This document shows positions 12,316 through 25,082 of a DNA stretch of 64,000 nucleotides, in pieces. The translations under genes were made by a program, and so were the position numbers. A model generated the notes under the pieces. That model had not been told where the DNA came from. It made no database searches and saw only the letters and a list, made by a program, of their open reading frames with translations. This DNA is from Paramecium pentaurelia (taxonomy: Eukaryota; Ciliophora; Oligohymenophorea; Peniculida; Parameciidae): the NCBI GenBank assembly GCA_905183005.1, contig CAJJDO010000104.1, positions 124,001 through 188,000 on the forward strand. Direction: 5' to 3'. Numbering within the stretch: the stretch's first letter is position 1; every line of letters starts with the position of its first letter.

Positions 12316-13895
12316 TCAATTATCAAGATTTCTTAATTTTTACTTTCTTCTTTATTTTTATTATCTATCCTTTAATTATTAGATTAATTCTTCAGTTTAT
12401 TTAATTCTTTTAAGTTATTATTCTTCTTCTAATTTTTAAGGTTCTTTTTTAATACTTGGTAAAAGTGGTAATAATGGTGTTCTCTCTTCAGTTCCATGTT
12501 TAGTACTATATAAATGTAAATAAATAATTAATTTACCTTTTAATAATTAAAGGCTTTGATTCTCCTTCAATATCCAATTTTTTAGGTTATTTAAGAGGAT
12601 CTACTTTAGATTATTTATTAGAAATTCTGCCAACCTTTTTTACTGGTGGATTGTAAATAGCAGCCACTTAATTATTTTTATTTGAATTATTTTAATACAT
12701 CTCAAGTTAAGAATCATCAACTTTTTTATTATTCTTAGATATAACTGAATTCTCATAACTATCATCAATTTTCTTATTATTCAATCTAGGTAAAAAATCA
12801 AAATTCATTGAATGATTTTCTTCAAAATTTTCTTAATTTTGTTTCTATACAGCCAAAGTTTAAATAAATTAATATTTATCAACTTTTGTCATTCTTATAG
12901 GATTATAATTTGGTTTTGGTAATCTATCAGTAAGATAATGCATATTTCTAGGAACTCTAATAGTCTACAATAGAAATTTGGCACCTTCTTCTTCAATTAA
13001 TATCTTATCATCCAATCTATTAACAATTGCCTGAAATTATAAGATTTTATCACAACTAGGTCTTAGATGCGGTTAAACTTGTAATAAGGCTCTTATAACA
13101 TTGCTTAAATCTTAACTATAAATAGTTGGTATTTTAGGATAGAATCCTTTAACAACCTTTTTATAAAGACCACTCATATCTTCTGCCCTAAAAGGTGGTT
13201 TAAGTGTTGTCATTTCATATAAAACACAACCTAATGACCAAATGTCTGATTTAGAATCATAAGGTTAATCTTTCCATACTTCTGGAGATGCATAATAAGG
13301 TGTTCCAGTCTATGTATAGAGTAATATTTTCTTGGCTACTTTAGATACATTCATATCACCCAATTTTACAGTTCCATCACTATTCATAAATACATTTGCT
13401 GATTTCAAATCTCTATGATATATTTTCATATCATGTAAAGCTTTTAGTCCTTTTACTATCTGAATTAGTTATAAATTATTCAATATACTTAAATTAATAT
13501 ATTCCATATATCTTTTTCAGACATCAGAACTCCTTTTTTCTAACTCTCTATTATTTTTTGGAATAAATCACCATCATCTGCATATTCCATAACAATACTA
13601 ATAAAGTTATATTGAGAAAGTTACCATAAACTTTATGATTATTCCTCTAAAAACGCTTCTTTATATTGAATGACATTTGCATGTCTAACACTTGCTAAAA
13701 TTCTCACTTCATTTAAAGCATTCTATTTCTCCTTATCAGACAGTGATTGTAGTTTAACTTTTTTTAGTGCATATTCTTATTGATCTGCAATTCTTTTAAT
13801 TTTATAAACTTTTGAATAAGCTCCTTCACCTAATAAAATTGATAATTTCTATTGTTACCTAACTCTTACAATATCTAAAAATCTTTCAATGACAT
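12316..13895 (-). CDS. NIMA-related protein kinase (NEK family)
   Basis: 487 aa after four introns (29, 27, 29 and 31 nt). N-terminal kinase domain: glycine loop LGEGAYSKVYKI, VAIK-type lysine in EYALKKVKL, hinge IVMEYADDGDL, catalytic loop YHRDLKSANVF, activation segment GTPYYASPEVW, and DIWSLGCVLYEM. These features (MEYADDGDL, YYxSPE) are NEK hallmarks. The magnesium-binding DFG is replaced by DMN in KLGDMNVSKVAK, a variant (DLN/DMN) I know from protist NEKs. The Asp is kept, so activity is likely. The C-terminus (about residues 290-487) is basic and disordered with a short Gln-rich helix at the end. NEKs control cilium length and the cell cycle in ciliates. Confidence 0.9.
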
Positions 13896-13955
13896 ATTTA
13901 TTTTAATGATAAATATAATTAACAAAATAGATAGAGAAAAGCACTTATTATAAAT

Positions 13956-15797
13956 TCATTTAAATTATTTCTAATATAAACTTCTTCTACGAAAATTGGT
14001 CATTTCATCTTATTAAACTTCCTCAAAACTTAATTGATAATTAGATATCAAAGGCAATTACCTACTCTAAGTTCTTTATGAATATGCTCTAATATCTATT
14101 TTAGATACTTCAAAATACTTTGATTTCTCATTAACATTTGTGAATCTTTATTTTGAGTATCTCTATAATCTTTCTAAAAATTCTTCTAAAATTGAGTCAT
14201 CTATTCAGGTAAACATCCTATTTCCTCTACCATCATAGTATTCTTTCTAATTGTTTAAGGTCTTTTTTAATGAGATTCCCTTGATTAATCAGGATCTCCC
14301 AATCTTTCTCTTAATTCAAAATTATCCTTCTATAAAAACTGAATTTCTCTATACATTGATTCACATTTCTAATTTATTTACTCTTCTCTTTCTCTCATCT
14401 CTTTATTCGATAATAACAATTCTCTTACCATATTTATTGAATCAATTAATCTATCATTTAATTATGCTTATTCAAATTTATTAACATCATCTTCTGAAGA
14501 TTCTTATTCTAATTATCTCTATTGATTTTTTAATAATTTATCAAAATTACTCTTTGTTTTAATACTATTAATATTTTAATTATTATCCTTCTTTTAAACA
14601 ATATTAGATAAAAATTCTATTTGTTAATTAGCCTTACTCAATTCTAATTTTAAACTATTTATCTATTATTTTAATTCATTAATAACTTTTAACTTTGGAT
14701 CATCATTCTTTACAGGAATATTGGTTATATAAGCTGCCTAAGTTAATGTGTGATCTATACTTTTGTAGCATATTACAATGTTGATACATTTTCATCATAG
14801 AATATATCTAAAGGTGCAATACAAGCAATCATTAAACAGAAACAATTCCCTCCTATAGATTACTTCAATAAACAAGTTAATTTTGAATCTCTATAAGGAG
14901 GAATAGTTTTATTATTTGTATCACTTAAAATTGCTATTACCTATCTCAAAGTCATTAATGATTTATTTATCTCTATACTCTCCTTAGCTTATTTACCTTC
15001 AGTACCTGTTATACTGATTCTTTCTGATCCAGCTAAATCTACTAACTCTAATTTAGATGTTATGAAATAATCTGGATTTTTTAGATCTATGCTTTCTATC
15101 TTTATTTCAAATATAGAATGGCTTCGAGAAGATGAAAAATTTAATTTATGACTTGCTGTTATTCTATTTCTACTTCCCAATTTAAATAATTTAATAACAT
15201 CATCAGCTGATTTACATTGATAAACAAATAGATTTTCAACTACAAACTAATCCCTAACATTCCATCTCATTTTCAAACCATTAATTGGAATACCATAATT
15301 AGCTTTACTTGTTTCCCCCAAAAGATCATAAATTTTTTCATTATAAATTTACAAATAAGAACAATAGACTGAGTAATCTCTTTGAAGTGCATTCTATTTT
15401 ATTTTATTAAACAAACTATGAATGGTTTTAGGAATTATTCCATCATGCTTGATTGCAATTCCTTCATTATCTCGTTAACCTTCCATTGTATATGTTTTTC
15501 CAGACCCTGTTTAACCATATGCAAAAACTGTCACATGATATCCATCAATAACAGATTATACTAATTCATCTATTTCACAACTCTTATAAACCTAATCCTA
15601 TGATGCTGTCTCAGGTAACACATGATCGAATCTACTTGATTTACATCTTACTTATAACTTTTTTTATTTCTCTCTTCTTTTATTACTATTTCCTATCCAT
15701 TCTAATCTATTTTTGAATTAAAATTTCCCTATTTTTTTTCAATATCTAACAAAGGTCTAATACGAACTGCCACTCTTATCTTTTATTGATTTTACAT
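13956..15797 (-). CDS. Kinesin motor protein with N-terminal motor and coiled-coil tail
   Basis: 592 aa after three introns (20, 23 and 20 nt). The motor starts almost at once (MQNQQKIRVAVRIRPLL) and shows P-loop FAYGQTGSGKTYTMEG, switch I HKLNFSSSRSHSIFEI, switch II LELVDLAGSERI, NKSLMTLRQVIAIL and the IPPYRDSKLTCLL block. After the motor, AAYITNIPVKNDDPKLK leads into about 200 residues of coiled coil. It is 60 bp upstream of the NEK gene on the same strand. An N-terminal motor implies plus-end-directed movement. The subfamily is not settled; the neck resembles ciliary or orphan kinesins rather than kinesin-1 or -5. Confidence 0.93.
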
Positions 15798-16199
15798 ATA
15801 GTTTAATATAAATAAAAATAATTTAACTAAAATATATTCATCTTCACATTGTTAACTTATTCATCTCTTAATCTATATAACAAAAAACCATTAAAAATCA
15901 ACAGACATTTACATAATTTTAAATTATTAATTTTTTCTAGAGAAAACCACCTTATTTTATTTATTATTACTAGGAGAGTATTACTCTATATATTTTACTT
16001 AATGAGAATTCTAATGGAATAGTATATTGCTTATTGAATTAATGATACCTTAATTATTTTATTTAAATGGATTGGTTGAATCAATTAATCAAAAACAAGT
16101 GTTTGAAATATATCAATGAATCCTTAAGAATGGTTTTCACAATAAGTTATGAAAATAGCATTTTATTAGAATATTAAAGAAAAAAAAAAAAATTTGCAA
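15798..16199. other. Intergenic AT-rich DNA
   Basis: About 400 bp between the kinesin start and a small ORF. It contains A- and T-runs only; I see no convincing gene, RNA or repeat. It probably holds the promoter of the kinesin gene. Confidence 0.5.
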
Positions 16200-16373
16200 T
16201 CAGGACTTGAATTTCATCAAGTAGCGTTTGATGGATACCATTTCTTCTAAGGCTTTTTAATTCTAATCTTACAATACTCTGGCCTTTTAGAAGTATTCTT
16301 CTAATTTTGGTAATTTAAAGGCAGATTTTACTTTTTCTGATTTCTAGTTATTTTGCTTTATTTATGGTAACAT
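16200..16373 (-). CDS. Small 57-residue basic protein
   Basis: Intronless frame from ATG 16373 to TGA (plus-strand 16200-16202). It starts MLPQIKQNNQKSEKVKSAFK and ends SIKRYLMKFKS, strongly helical and basic (pattern KLPKLEEYFQKARVLQDQNQ). Codon composition is like its neighbours, and the upstream 38 bp to the NDR kinase stop is pure AT, as at other gene boundaries here. Too short to be certain and no family recognised; it could be a peptide partner or a chance frame. Confidence 0.45.
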
Positions 16374-16410
16374 TATTTAATTAATATAATATATTTATAT
16401 GCGTAATCTA

Positions 16411-17971
16411 TCAGTTCTTTTTATTCGCTATTTGTTATTTAATTTAAGCTGTTTCAGGTCTCTTTTGTTTATTTAATGGAGACAAATATTATCCAAAATA
16501 TTAAACATAAGTTTACTTCAATTATTCCTTAATTGAAGGTGATTAAGATCTCTGTCCCTAATTCAAAAGAGGAGAAGCATTATATACAGGTGATTAAGAT
16601 CTTTACTTTTTATCGAAATTTGCTCTTATTCCAGATGGTTTAATATTCTCTAATTCTTCTAGTGCTCTTTTAATAGGACTGACTTCATTTTCATGACTTC
16701 TTTTAAAAGTATATCCTTAAAAATGATTTTACTCTCTTCCTCTTTTCTCTTAAGTCTAATACCATGGATCTTATTCATCAAACTTATCAAAGTTGGCAGT
16801 AATTTTCGATTTATCAGGAATATAAGGTGCTTTTAAATTTCTCATATTTTCCCAATCAATTCCATTAAAAAAAGGATGTTTTTTGATTAAATTTACATCT
16901 CCTAATCTTTCAGAAGAATCAGCCATTAATCTCTTAATTAAATCAGCACAAGCAGGTGATATTTTGGGTTCTTTTGGAATTGCAAAGTGTTTCTTCCAAT
17001 TTACAATTTTTTAACATGTTTTTTAAGGAGTATCACTATAAAATGGTGGATAACCAATAACCATTTCAAATAATATAACTCCAACACTCCACCAATCTAC
17101 TAAATCATTATATCCTTTCTATGAAAATACTTCTGGTGCAATATAATCAGGAGTTCCAACAGTTGAAAATGCTAATTATCTTCTTGTCTATTATTATTAT
17201 GCATCTTATTTTCTTTCTGTATATGGAATTGATAATATTTCATTTTATTTATTTCCTAAATGTTTACATAAACCAAAATCTGATAATTTAAGATGTCCAT
17301 TTTCATCAATAAGAATATTATCTGGTTTTAAATCTCTATGTATATAATTTAGTTTGTGCACAGCTTCAATTGCTAGCACTATTTCGGCTGTATAAAACTT
17401 AGCCTCTTTTTCAGGAATGATATCCTTTTTTATCAATAATGTCATAAAATCACCACCACTTAAAAATTCCATTACCAAATATAAGTATTTTTCATCTTAA
17501 AATGAATATTTTAATTATACAACCCATGGACAATTAGCTTATACTAGTATATCTCTTTCTGCTCTTATATGTCCTAATTAATTTTTAAATATCATCTCAG
17601 ACTTCTTCATTTTCTTTATTGCTACAATCTCTTTAGTTTCTTTGTCTCTACAAACACGAACTTCACCAAAAGCACCTCTTCCAATTATTGCTATTGGTTC
17701 AAAATCCATCACTGTGATCTTCTGTCGCCTTGAAATGATAAATTATTCACTTTTTTCTTAGCTAAATGGCCTCTTTATGTAAAATCTCCTTCTTAATTAA
17801 CTCTTATTCAATTGGAGTGAAATTCAAATTCTGCATATTTTATTACAATTGTTGCCAAATCATCTTCTTTTCCATTTCCTATTACAGACTTAATTGATAT
17901 TTTCTTTCAATGTATGATTTGCATGCAGCAACTCTATCTTTAGTTTAATTGCTAAGTTTGACTTCAGCCAT
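16411..17971 (-). CDS. NDR/LATS-family AGC protein kinase
   Basis: 512 aa after one 22-nt intron. The N-terminal regulatory helix (SYIERKYQLSLQQEMEKKM ... QLRKKRQKITVMDFEPI) is the MOB-binding region of NDR kinases. Kinase motifs: IIGRGAFGEVRVC, VAIKKMKK, MEFLSGGDFMTLL, YIHRDLKPDNILID, KLSDFGLCKHL, then the T-loop AFSTVGTPDYIAPEV after a Gln-rich insert. VDWWSVGVILFEMVIGYPPF and the AGC tail with a hydrophobic motif (QGYTFKRSHE) follow. The C-terminal 70 residues are Ser/Pro/Gln-rich. NDR kinases act with MOB proteins in the cell cycle and morphogenesis; in ciliates they influence cortical patterning. Family call firm, paralogue unknown. Confidence 0.93.
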
Positions 17972-18291
17972 TATAATTATTTATAAAATTTATTAAAATA
18001 TTTCAACCTCGCCATCTTATTGATTATATATCTTTAAAATATTTTATTTAATAAAACAATTTGAATGATAATTTACAATGCTATTTTGATTATGAGAGAT
18101 ATCTTTAAAATAAAAACATTTATATAAAGTTTGGTAATTATAAATATAATATATAATATAATCTAATTATTACATATAATTAGAATTATAGAGTTTGTAA
18201 TTTATTAGTTAAAGATATATATTATTACTCTTACATAAATTAATTAATTTGGATTAATTTTATTTTATATTCTAAAATTATTAATTTTATT
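17972..18291. promoter_or_regulatory. 320-bp divergent intergenic region
   Basis: It separates the NDR kinase (minus) from the next plus-strand gene and must carry both promoters. The sequence is almost pure A/T with no recognisable box; nothing more specific can be said. Confidence 0.35.
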
Positions 18292-19299
18292 ATGAATAAT
18301 TTACATTGTTAGAAGAAAAAAAGAATTCATGAAGTCACTTATGCTTAAAGAGTCATCAATTCTGTTAAACCAGATATAGAAAATATCAAATTAAATGAAA
18401 ACTTATTTTAAGCTCAATAAATGGCTAAACATTCATCTACATTAATTAGAGATATTTAGAAGGATGTTAGATTGACTCTAAAGAAATATGATTCATATAT
18501 TAAGATGAGTGAATCTAATAGAAAAATGACTGATAATAAATTTAGCGAATCTACTAGAAGGTATTAAAGTGAGAGTCCACTTAAATAATAAGAATAAACA
18601 GAAAAGGAACTTGAAACTTTAAGATAATAACAAAGAATTTTAATGACTCTCCTTAACAATCTACAATAATAAGAAAAACTAATTGTTTCTTAAACATCTC
18701 CTAATCCTGAACCACATCCTAAACCAGTTATTGATAAAGAATGGTTTGAATAAAAAACTAAATAATTATAGTAAATTTAAAAATCATAAGCATAAATTGA
18801 AAATCCATCATCAAAAAGATTAGAAAAGAGTGATGTAATATAAATTGATCTTAGCAAAGTTAAAAGATCACCTAATAGTAAATCAAGTTCTGCTTAACAT
18901 TTTTTTAGTCCAACTAAAAATCCTATTAAGAATTCAGTTACTTATTTTTAAAATTAAACATCAAGTTATGCAAAGTTACATAGAAAATAATCTAATTCTC
19001 CTTAAAAATGGGGTTAATATGGAGTAATAGGTTAATAGAAACCAGAGAAAAATTTAATTGTTAGTAAAAGGAATGAATAATGGAAATAAAGAGTAGATAA
19101 TAAGATAAAGAATGAAGTATCAAAAAAGCAAGAGAAAGAAATAAAAGCATGTACTTTTAAACCTAAAATCTTGTCTAAAACTCCTAAGAGTAATCACAAT
19201 AGTAAAGAAACATCAACTGATTTCAATGAGATTATGTTTTTAATTGATGATATCAATGAGTTTAATGATAAATTCAAGAGATCAACAATTAAAAAATGA
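18292..19299 (+). CDS. Hypothetical disordered protein with CTFKPKI-type C-terminus
   Basis: Intronless, 335 aa. Starts MNNLHCQKKKRIHEVTYAQR. An N-terminal helical part (to about residue 150, Gln-rich coiled coil) is followed by a Ser/Lys/Gln-rich middle (KVKRSPNSKSSS...) and KACTFKPKILSKTPKS near the C-terminus. The ACTFKPKI phrase resembles a short motif seen in many ciliate axonemal or basal-body proteins (ECTFxPxI), so a cytoskeletal role is possible but only inferred. Convergent with the PI4-kinase gene (76 bp between stops). Confidence 0.65.
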
Positions 19300-19375
19300 T
19301 TACAATCATATATATATAAATTTTAATATAAATTTATTAATTTTTGATTAAAAAAATAAATATTAGTTTTCATAA

Positions 19376-21640
19376 TCAATAAAATATTCCTTAAAAGTAA
19401 TATTAAAATTTATCATACCACTTTGCTCTCCAATTATCAAGAGATTAATTGATTAAACTAAATAATTATATAAGATTTATTTTTACTTTTAAGTAAATAC
19501 TGATATTTCTCCATCATTTGAACAAGCTGGATTAAATCTTGATTCAAGTTCATGTATAGCACTTTCACCTTTACTAAAACATGGTAAAGTGTATCCATGT
19601 CCACTATACATCATTTTAACAAGTAATAAAATTTAATCTTAGTGTTTCTAACAAGCAACAAATCCTTTAAAAAATAATTTTCTAAAAAGATTAAACATTT
19701 CAGATTTAGTTCCTCCCAAAACATCAATATATTCAGAGAGTAATTTAAATGGAACATTCTTTTCAAATTCCAATCCTTTTCCTGGTGATATACTAATAAA
19801 AAAGCCAAAATCAATATGTAAGATTTTACCAGATTTATGTAATAAAATATTTCCATTATGTCTATCTTTTATTTATAAAAAATAACAAATTAAACTATAT
19901 GCAGCTAAACTACAACAAAAATTTCTTTAAGCCTTATGTAAATTAGATCCATAATATTTTTTGAAAAAAAGACTTAAAGTAATATCTTTATCAATTGAAT
20001 TTAATTTCTTTTTAAGTGAATCTATTGTTGCTGCATCTTTAACCATTTCCATAATACCTGAACTAGGTCCTAAAGATTAAATATCATAAGTTGTCAGTTT
20101 TAATGGTAATCTTTCTTTTTAGAATATCATTTAAAATTAATTGATTAATTAAAGTGCAAATTGTTCTTATTTTAAATTATCACCAGTTTTAACAATTAAA
20201 TGAACTAATCTCCAAGATCTGAAATGACTATAAGGAGATTATTATCTAATTCTTTCACTTATTTAATTAGAATCTTCACCAAAAATCTCCTATCCAATTT
20301 TCTCAAAATCTAATACTACATTATTTGTTTTCTTTTAATCTTCTTTTTTACTTAATTCTATTTCATAACATTCAGCTAATTTAAATAAATATTTATTTAC
20401 AAACACCTAAACTTTAATTTGACACCTAAGACATAGCTAAATTAGATTGACTTTTAAAATCACTTAACATAGACAATTCAACATTAAATTCTGAATTCTT
20501 TCTTTCTCTTTTATCTTCAAATTTACTTTCTTCTTTTTCAACATTATATACTTCTAAACAAATATAAAAAGGAGCTCTTTCTTTAGTTGAAAAGATTTTT
20601 GTTTCTTAAAAAACAATATTTAAAATTGTATAATGTCTCAATTGATCTTATATATATATATAAATTAATTATACCTTTTACAAATGGAATATATACATTA
20701 GCAGGTAATCTAGTGTTTATTAATGATAAATCAGCTCGTAAAGATATTATTTTTGGATCAGCAAATTTTAATTTATCTGAAATAGAAATGATATCATTCC
20801 AAAAATTAATACAAGACATAAAATCATACCCTTCTTCTTAATCTAAAGGAATATATTTTGACAATTATATATGTTCAGGTAATATTAAACATTTTAAAGA
20901 ATGTTAATCAAATTATGGTGTACCATAAGTAGAAATCAATTCTTTTATTTTTTCATCTTATTCTTTTATTTCATAATTTGTTTCATGATTCAATACCATT
21001 CTTTTAATTAGATTTTGTAAATATAATTTTACTCTATTTCATATATCTATAATAATTACTTTTAAAATTCTGTTACTTAGTTGTTAAATATAATTGCACT
21101 TATTGAATAAAGTGTCCAATATACCAATTATGCAAAATAGAAATTATGAATACATGAAGTAAGTATAAATTAACTTATATTTTCCTAAATTTAATAAATA
21201 TTTTTACATTCAACATTTCTTCATGAAATACTAAGTAATTCATCAATTATGGAATATAAAATTCTAAATCATTTCTTGGACTCTCATCATTTGAAATCAA
21301 TTTACATTAATATAAATATTGATAGGCCCAAGATTTCTCATCTAAGGTATACAATAAAATAAGAACATCCAAAACTTGAATTTCTTCTGGATTCTGAATA
21401 TTTAATGATTAATCAATACCAATTAAATTGCATTCTAATATTTTGCCATTAATTTAACAGACAACTCTTTTCTATTTCTTGATGTTAAAATTGAAACATC
21501 ATCAGCCTAAAATAGTAAAAATATATCATTAAATAAATTTATACTTTACAACAATTCATACATCTTAGACACCATAATTTAGAACATAATCCATACTATT
21601 TCTTTCTTTTTATTGTAATTTCCTCTCCTATTTCAGCCAT
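19376..21640 (-). CDS. Phosphatidylinositol 4-kinase beta-like (PI4KB/Pik1)
   Basis: 689 aa after seven introns (38, 20, 23, 26, 28, 31 and 29 nt), which give an exact frame. Phosphorylates PtdIns at position 4, typically at the Golgi. Before the kinase domain lies the lipid-kinase-unique SFYFAxQ-like helix (HNFYFAQLVYWTLYS). Type III PI4K signatures: IFSTKERAPFYICLEV, SPYSHFRSWRLVHLIVKTGD, LPLKLTTYDIQSLGPSSGIM, catalytic loop QIKDRHNGNILL, HIDFGFFISISPGKGLEFE, PFKLLSEYIDVLGG and the end LINQSLDNWRAKWYDKFQYY. The Cys-rich N-terminus (SKLWCLRCMNCCK) could be a membrane or zinc contact. A 9-bp exon between introns 1 and 2 is the weakest part of the model. Length is near the short members of the family. 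Confidence 0.9.
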
Positions 21641-21678
21641 CAATATAAATAATCTTATATATTTATAAAAATTATTTT

Positions 21679-23791
21679 ATGTCAAGTGATTCAGAAGAGG
21701 AAAGTTAAAATTCAAATTAAGATGAAAATGTTATTCAATCTAAAAAAACTTTCAATAAGAAACCTAAAGATTTAGAAATTAAATTATCAGAAGCTAAATT
21801 AGAGATTATTATGAATAACAATATTGAAAGGGCTAAACAAATTCTTGATGAAATTATTAGTCAACATGCAAGATATTAAAGAGCCTTCATAATGTATGGT
21901 CATATATGGAAATTATAAGGCAATTATGAAAAAGCAATACATCATTTTACAATTGCCACTAAAATAAAAACATCTCCAAAATTATGGAAGAAAATTGCTA
22001 TTTTAGAGAAGAAATTAGCATAAAAATTAGAATAAGAATAAATATAAAGTGAAGCAATATTTTATCACTATTATCAAGCTGCTAAATATCTTGGTAAATT
22101 ATTAAGATAAAGAAATAAAGCTCCAAATATTTAATTAATGTCTGAAAGAGTTGATTGTTTAGAAAAATGTTATGAATATGAAAAAGGTATTAAATAATTG
22201 AAAGTTTTGGTTGATATTGCAATTAGTTTATAATAACATCAATTACATTAAGAGAGTATTAAGAGAATGGCAAAATTATATGTAAAAAAGAATTAATTAG
22301 AAGATGCAAAATAAATATTAAAATCTATTCCTTTGACAGATAAATCTACTATTATGATATGTGAAATTTTAGAGAAATCTAAAAATTTAGAAGAAATGAG
22401 AGAATTATTAGATGAATACTTTGGATCAAAAACTATGACTGCTATACTAAAAAATCACAGTTATCGATTAGTCAATTTTTATTTATAATGTTTATAATAA
22501 AGTTTTAATGATTATCAATAAATTGTAGACTTTTATTTAAATAGTGATAAAAATACATAATTATAAGAATAATCTTGTAAAAGTTTAATTGAATTAATTG
22601 ATAAATTAGATAATATACCTAAATAAGAACTATTATAAGTTTTATATAACTATCGAGATTAATTCAGTCCATAATTAAAATAAGAAATTTTAACTAAATT
22701 CAATAATTTTAATTTTAATTCTGATGCATAATAAATAATTGAAGAACCTCCAATTCCTGTTTAACCAAGTACTAAAGATTAAATTCTATTTTTATATAAG
22801 AAATTGAAACATACAACTGATGTTAATGAAAAGTATGATTTCTTAAGAAAAATATTAACTTAAGAAGAAAAATCATATAATAAATTGAAATACTTTGATG
22901 GAATTAAGAGAGAAGAATATGAATAATTATTTGGTAGAAAACATAAAAAGAGAAGATTAAGAAAATTTCATACTATCAGTAGTTAATTAAGAAAGAAAAC
23001 AACAAGTCTTTCAGTCGAAATTGGTTATTAAAATTTCTTTACTATTATATTAAATGTATTTGAATCATTATTAGAGAATGATAAATCTTAGGAATTATTT
23101 AAATTGACACATATGGTCTATTAATTAAGATTAAAAAAAATTGCTAATAATGATAATAAGTATTATGAAGAATTTATTTAAAAATTGGCTTAATATGGAT
23201 TATGGGCATCTTTAAAGGAAAGAAAATATAGTTATGCTCCAATTTATTTAAAATATATTGATGAATAAAATTTGATTTTATATCTAATTTAGATTATAGA
23301 TTAAAATATTTAACCTAAATTAAGAGGTATTTTTAACAGTTTCACAAGAAAAATTTCTTGTTTTTAATAAAGTGTTATACCATATAAATTAGATTAATTA
23401 TTAAAGTTAAGAGAGAATGATTAAAAGAATCCTCTATATAATTTATTAATATGTGTAAAATATTTATAAGAGATGACTGGTAGATTAGCAACTGATTAAG
23501 CAGAATTATTCAAGAAAAGTCTTTATTATTTTGATTGTTATAAAGATTGTTAAGTTGATTCATTAGAAGTAAAATATAATTTGGCTAGGTAATATTTATA
23601 TTTTATATAGAATATATTTACATATTAATATAGTAAACAAAGGGATGGAAATTCTAGAGGACATTTTAAGTATCCCTTAAGATCATCCAGTAAAATGGAA
23701 GGCTGGCTTTGCTTTGATGTAGATACATAAGAAATTAGGAAATAACGAATAAGCATTTTATTATTTAAAATAATATAACACTTTTTAGTGA
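21679..23791 (+). CDS. TPR protein resembling TFIIIC subunit tau131/GTF3C3
   Basis: 696 aa with one 22-nt intron near 23589-23610. The acidic N-terminus MSSDSEEESQNSNQDEN precedes two TPR arrays: EAKLEIIMNNNIERAKQILD, GHIWKLQGNYEKAIHHFTIA, SEAIFYHYYQAAKYLGKLL, RVDCLEKCYEYEKGI and MAKLYVKKNQLEDAKQILKS. After a basic linker (GRKHKKRRLRK), a C-terminal array contains KYNLARIYLHINIVNKGMEI and SIPQDHPVKWKAGFALMQIH. Acidic tip, double TPR array and the YNLARxYL repeat match the RNA polymerase III factor subunit Tfc4/GTF3C3, which recruits TFIIIB. Other TPR scaffolds cannot be excluded. Divergent from PI4K with 38 bp between ATGs. Confidence 0.55.
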
Positions 23792-24052
23792 TTATTTTTT
23801 TGCGAATTAATTAACAATAGTAAATATTATATAATAAATAAAAATTGAATTTGAAATATATATAATAGATATTTAGAAAGAAGAATGATATTGATATATC
23901 TACTGTAATTGTTTATTATTTTAATAAATAATTATAAACTCACAATTGATTTATTATAGAGTGATTCATGAATTTACAATAATTCTTGAAGTATTGATTG
24001 GAATTTAGAGTGCCTTTAATAAATTTACGAGAATTGAATTACTTTATAAAAC

Positions 24053-25039
24053 ATGTTGAGTGAAAATCTTATAATTCTCTATATGAAAAACCCAGATCCT
24101 ATATTTTATGAAATGATGGATGATCTGGTGATTTAGAGTTTAAAAAAAGAAAATGTGAAAATAATTGTAACTGATTTAGAAGAATTAAGTGTTATAATTG
24201 GAGAAGTATTCAATAAAATAAATAATAGCAATTTATATTTTTAAGAAATGGAGAGTAAATATAATTTGATGCATTTTTATGTTATGGATATATGGCACCA
24301 AAGCATTATTTGGATTATATGTACTTTAATTTTGCTGCATTTACAGCTGGAAAGATTACATTATATTCACCACAAACAGAAAATATATTATAAAACAAAT
24401 TATTGCAATATGCAAAGTTTAGTGAAGGATAAGTGCCATTTCCTCGTTGTAGTGCTTCATTCTCTGTTTAATAGTTTAAAAAAAACTTATCTCAATTTGA
24501 AAACAAGGCAATAATGAAAGAGGTTGTAGGATATGAAGGAACAGGAGTTAAATTGTCAAGTAATAAAATTTAAAGTACAGAAATCTTCTGTAAATCTTTT
24601 TGGAATGGAGAGTAATCAATAATTTAAGATTTTGTGGGTGATTCTGTTGGTCGATCTATTAGAGTTTTAGTTATCGGTGGTAATGCAGTATCTGTAACCG
24701 AATTTTAAGATAATATTGTAACACTACTTTTTATTATAAAAGGATTTTAAATCAAATGGTTATAGTGATGATTTTAAAATTGAATCTAAAATGGATAGTA
24801 TAAAAAAAGAGGAATATTTTAGATTAGCAGAAAAGGCATGTTTAGCTATTGATCCTAATCTAACAATTGGAGGAGTTGATATTATTGATTCAAAAAAATA
24901 TGGATTAGTTGTTTTGGAAATCAATTAATGGCCAGAAATTACATTTTCTGAAGATGTTACAAAATTACCATTATTCGATATATTTGGTAAAGAATTTATA
25001 AGAAAAATATAACACAATAATAATAAAGTTAAAGTATGA
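24053..25039 (+). CDS. ATP-grasp ligase of the RimK type
   Basis: 312 aa after two introns (23 and 25 nt). Shows the ATP-grasp order of RimK/glutamate-ligase-like enzymes: a pre-ATP domain (MLSENLIILYMKNPDPIFYE), PFPRCSASFSV, KEVVGYEGTGVKLSSNKIQ (ATP-binding glycine segment), IIQDFVGDSVGRSIRVLVIG and a metal-binding end GVDIIDSKKYGLVVLEINQW. Such enzymes join an amino acid to a carboxylate in an ATP-dependent reaction; the substrate here is unknown. It follows the TFIIIC-like gene by 261 bp, and its stop is 43 bp from the convergent NAA10 stop. Bacterial RimK modifies ribosomal protein S6; that role should not be assumed for this protein. Confidence 0.8.
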
Positions 25040-25082
25040 TAATCTAATTAATATTTGGTTATTGTTATAATTTGATATATAA

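Noticed and set aside
13956..15797. Assigning the kinesin to a named subfamily (for example kinesin-16/KIF12).
   Set aside because: The neck and tail cannot be classified by eye; motor motifs are shared by all kinesins.
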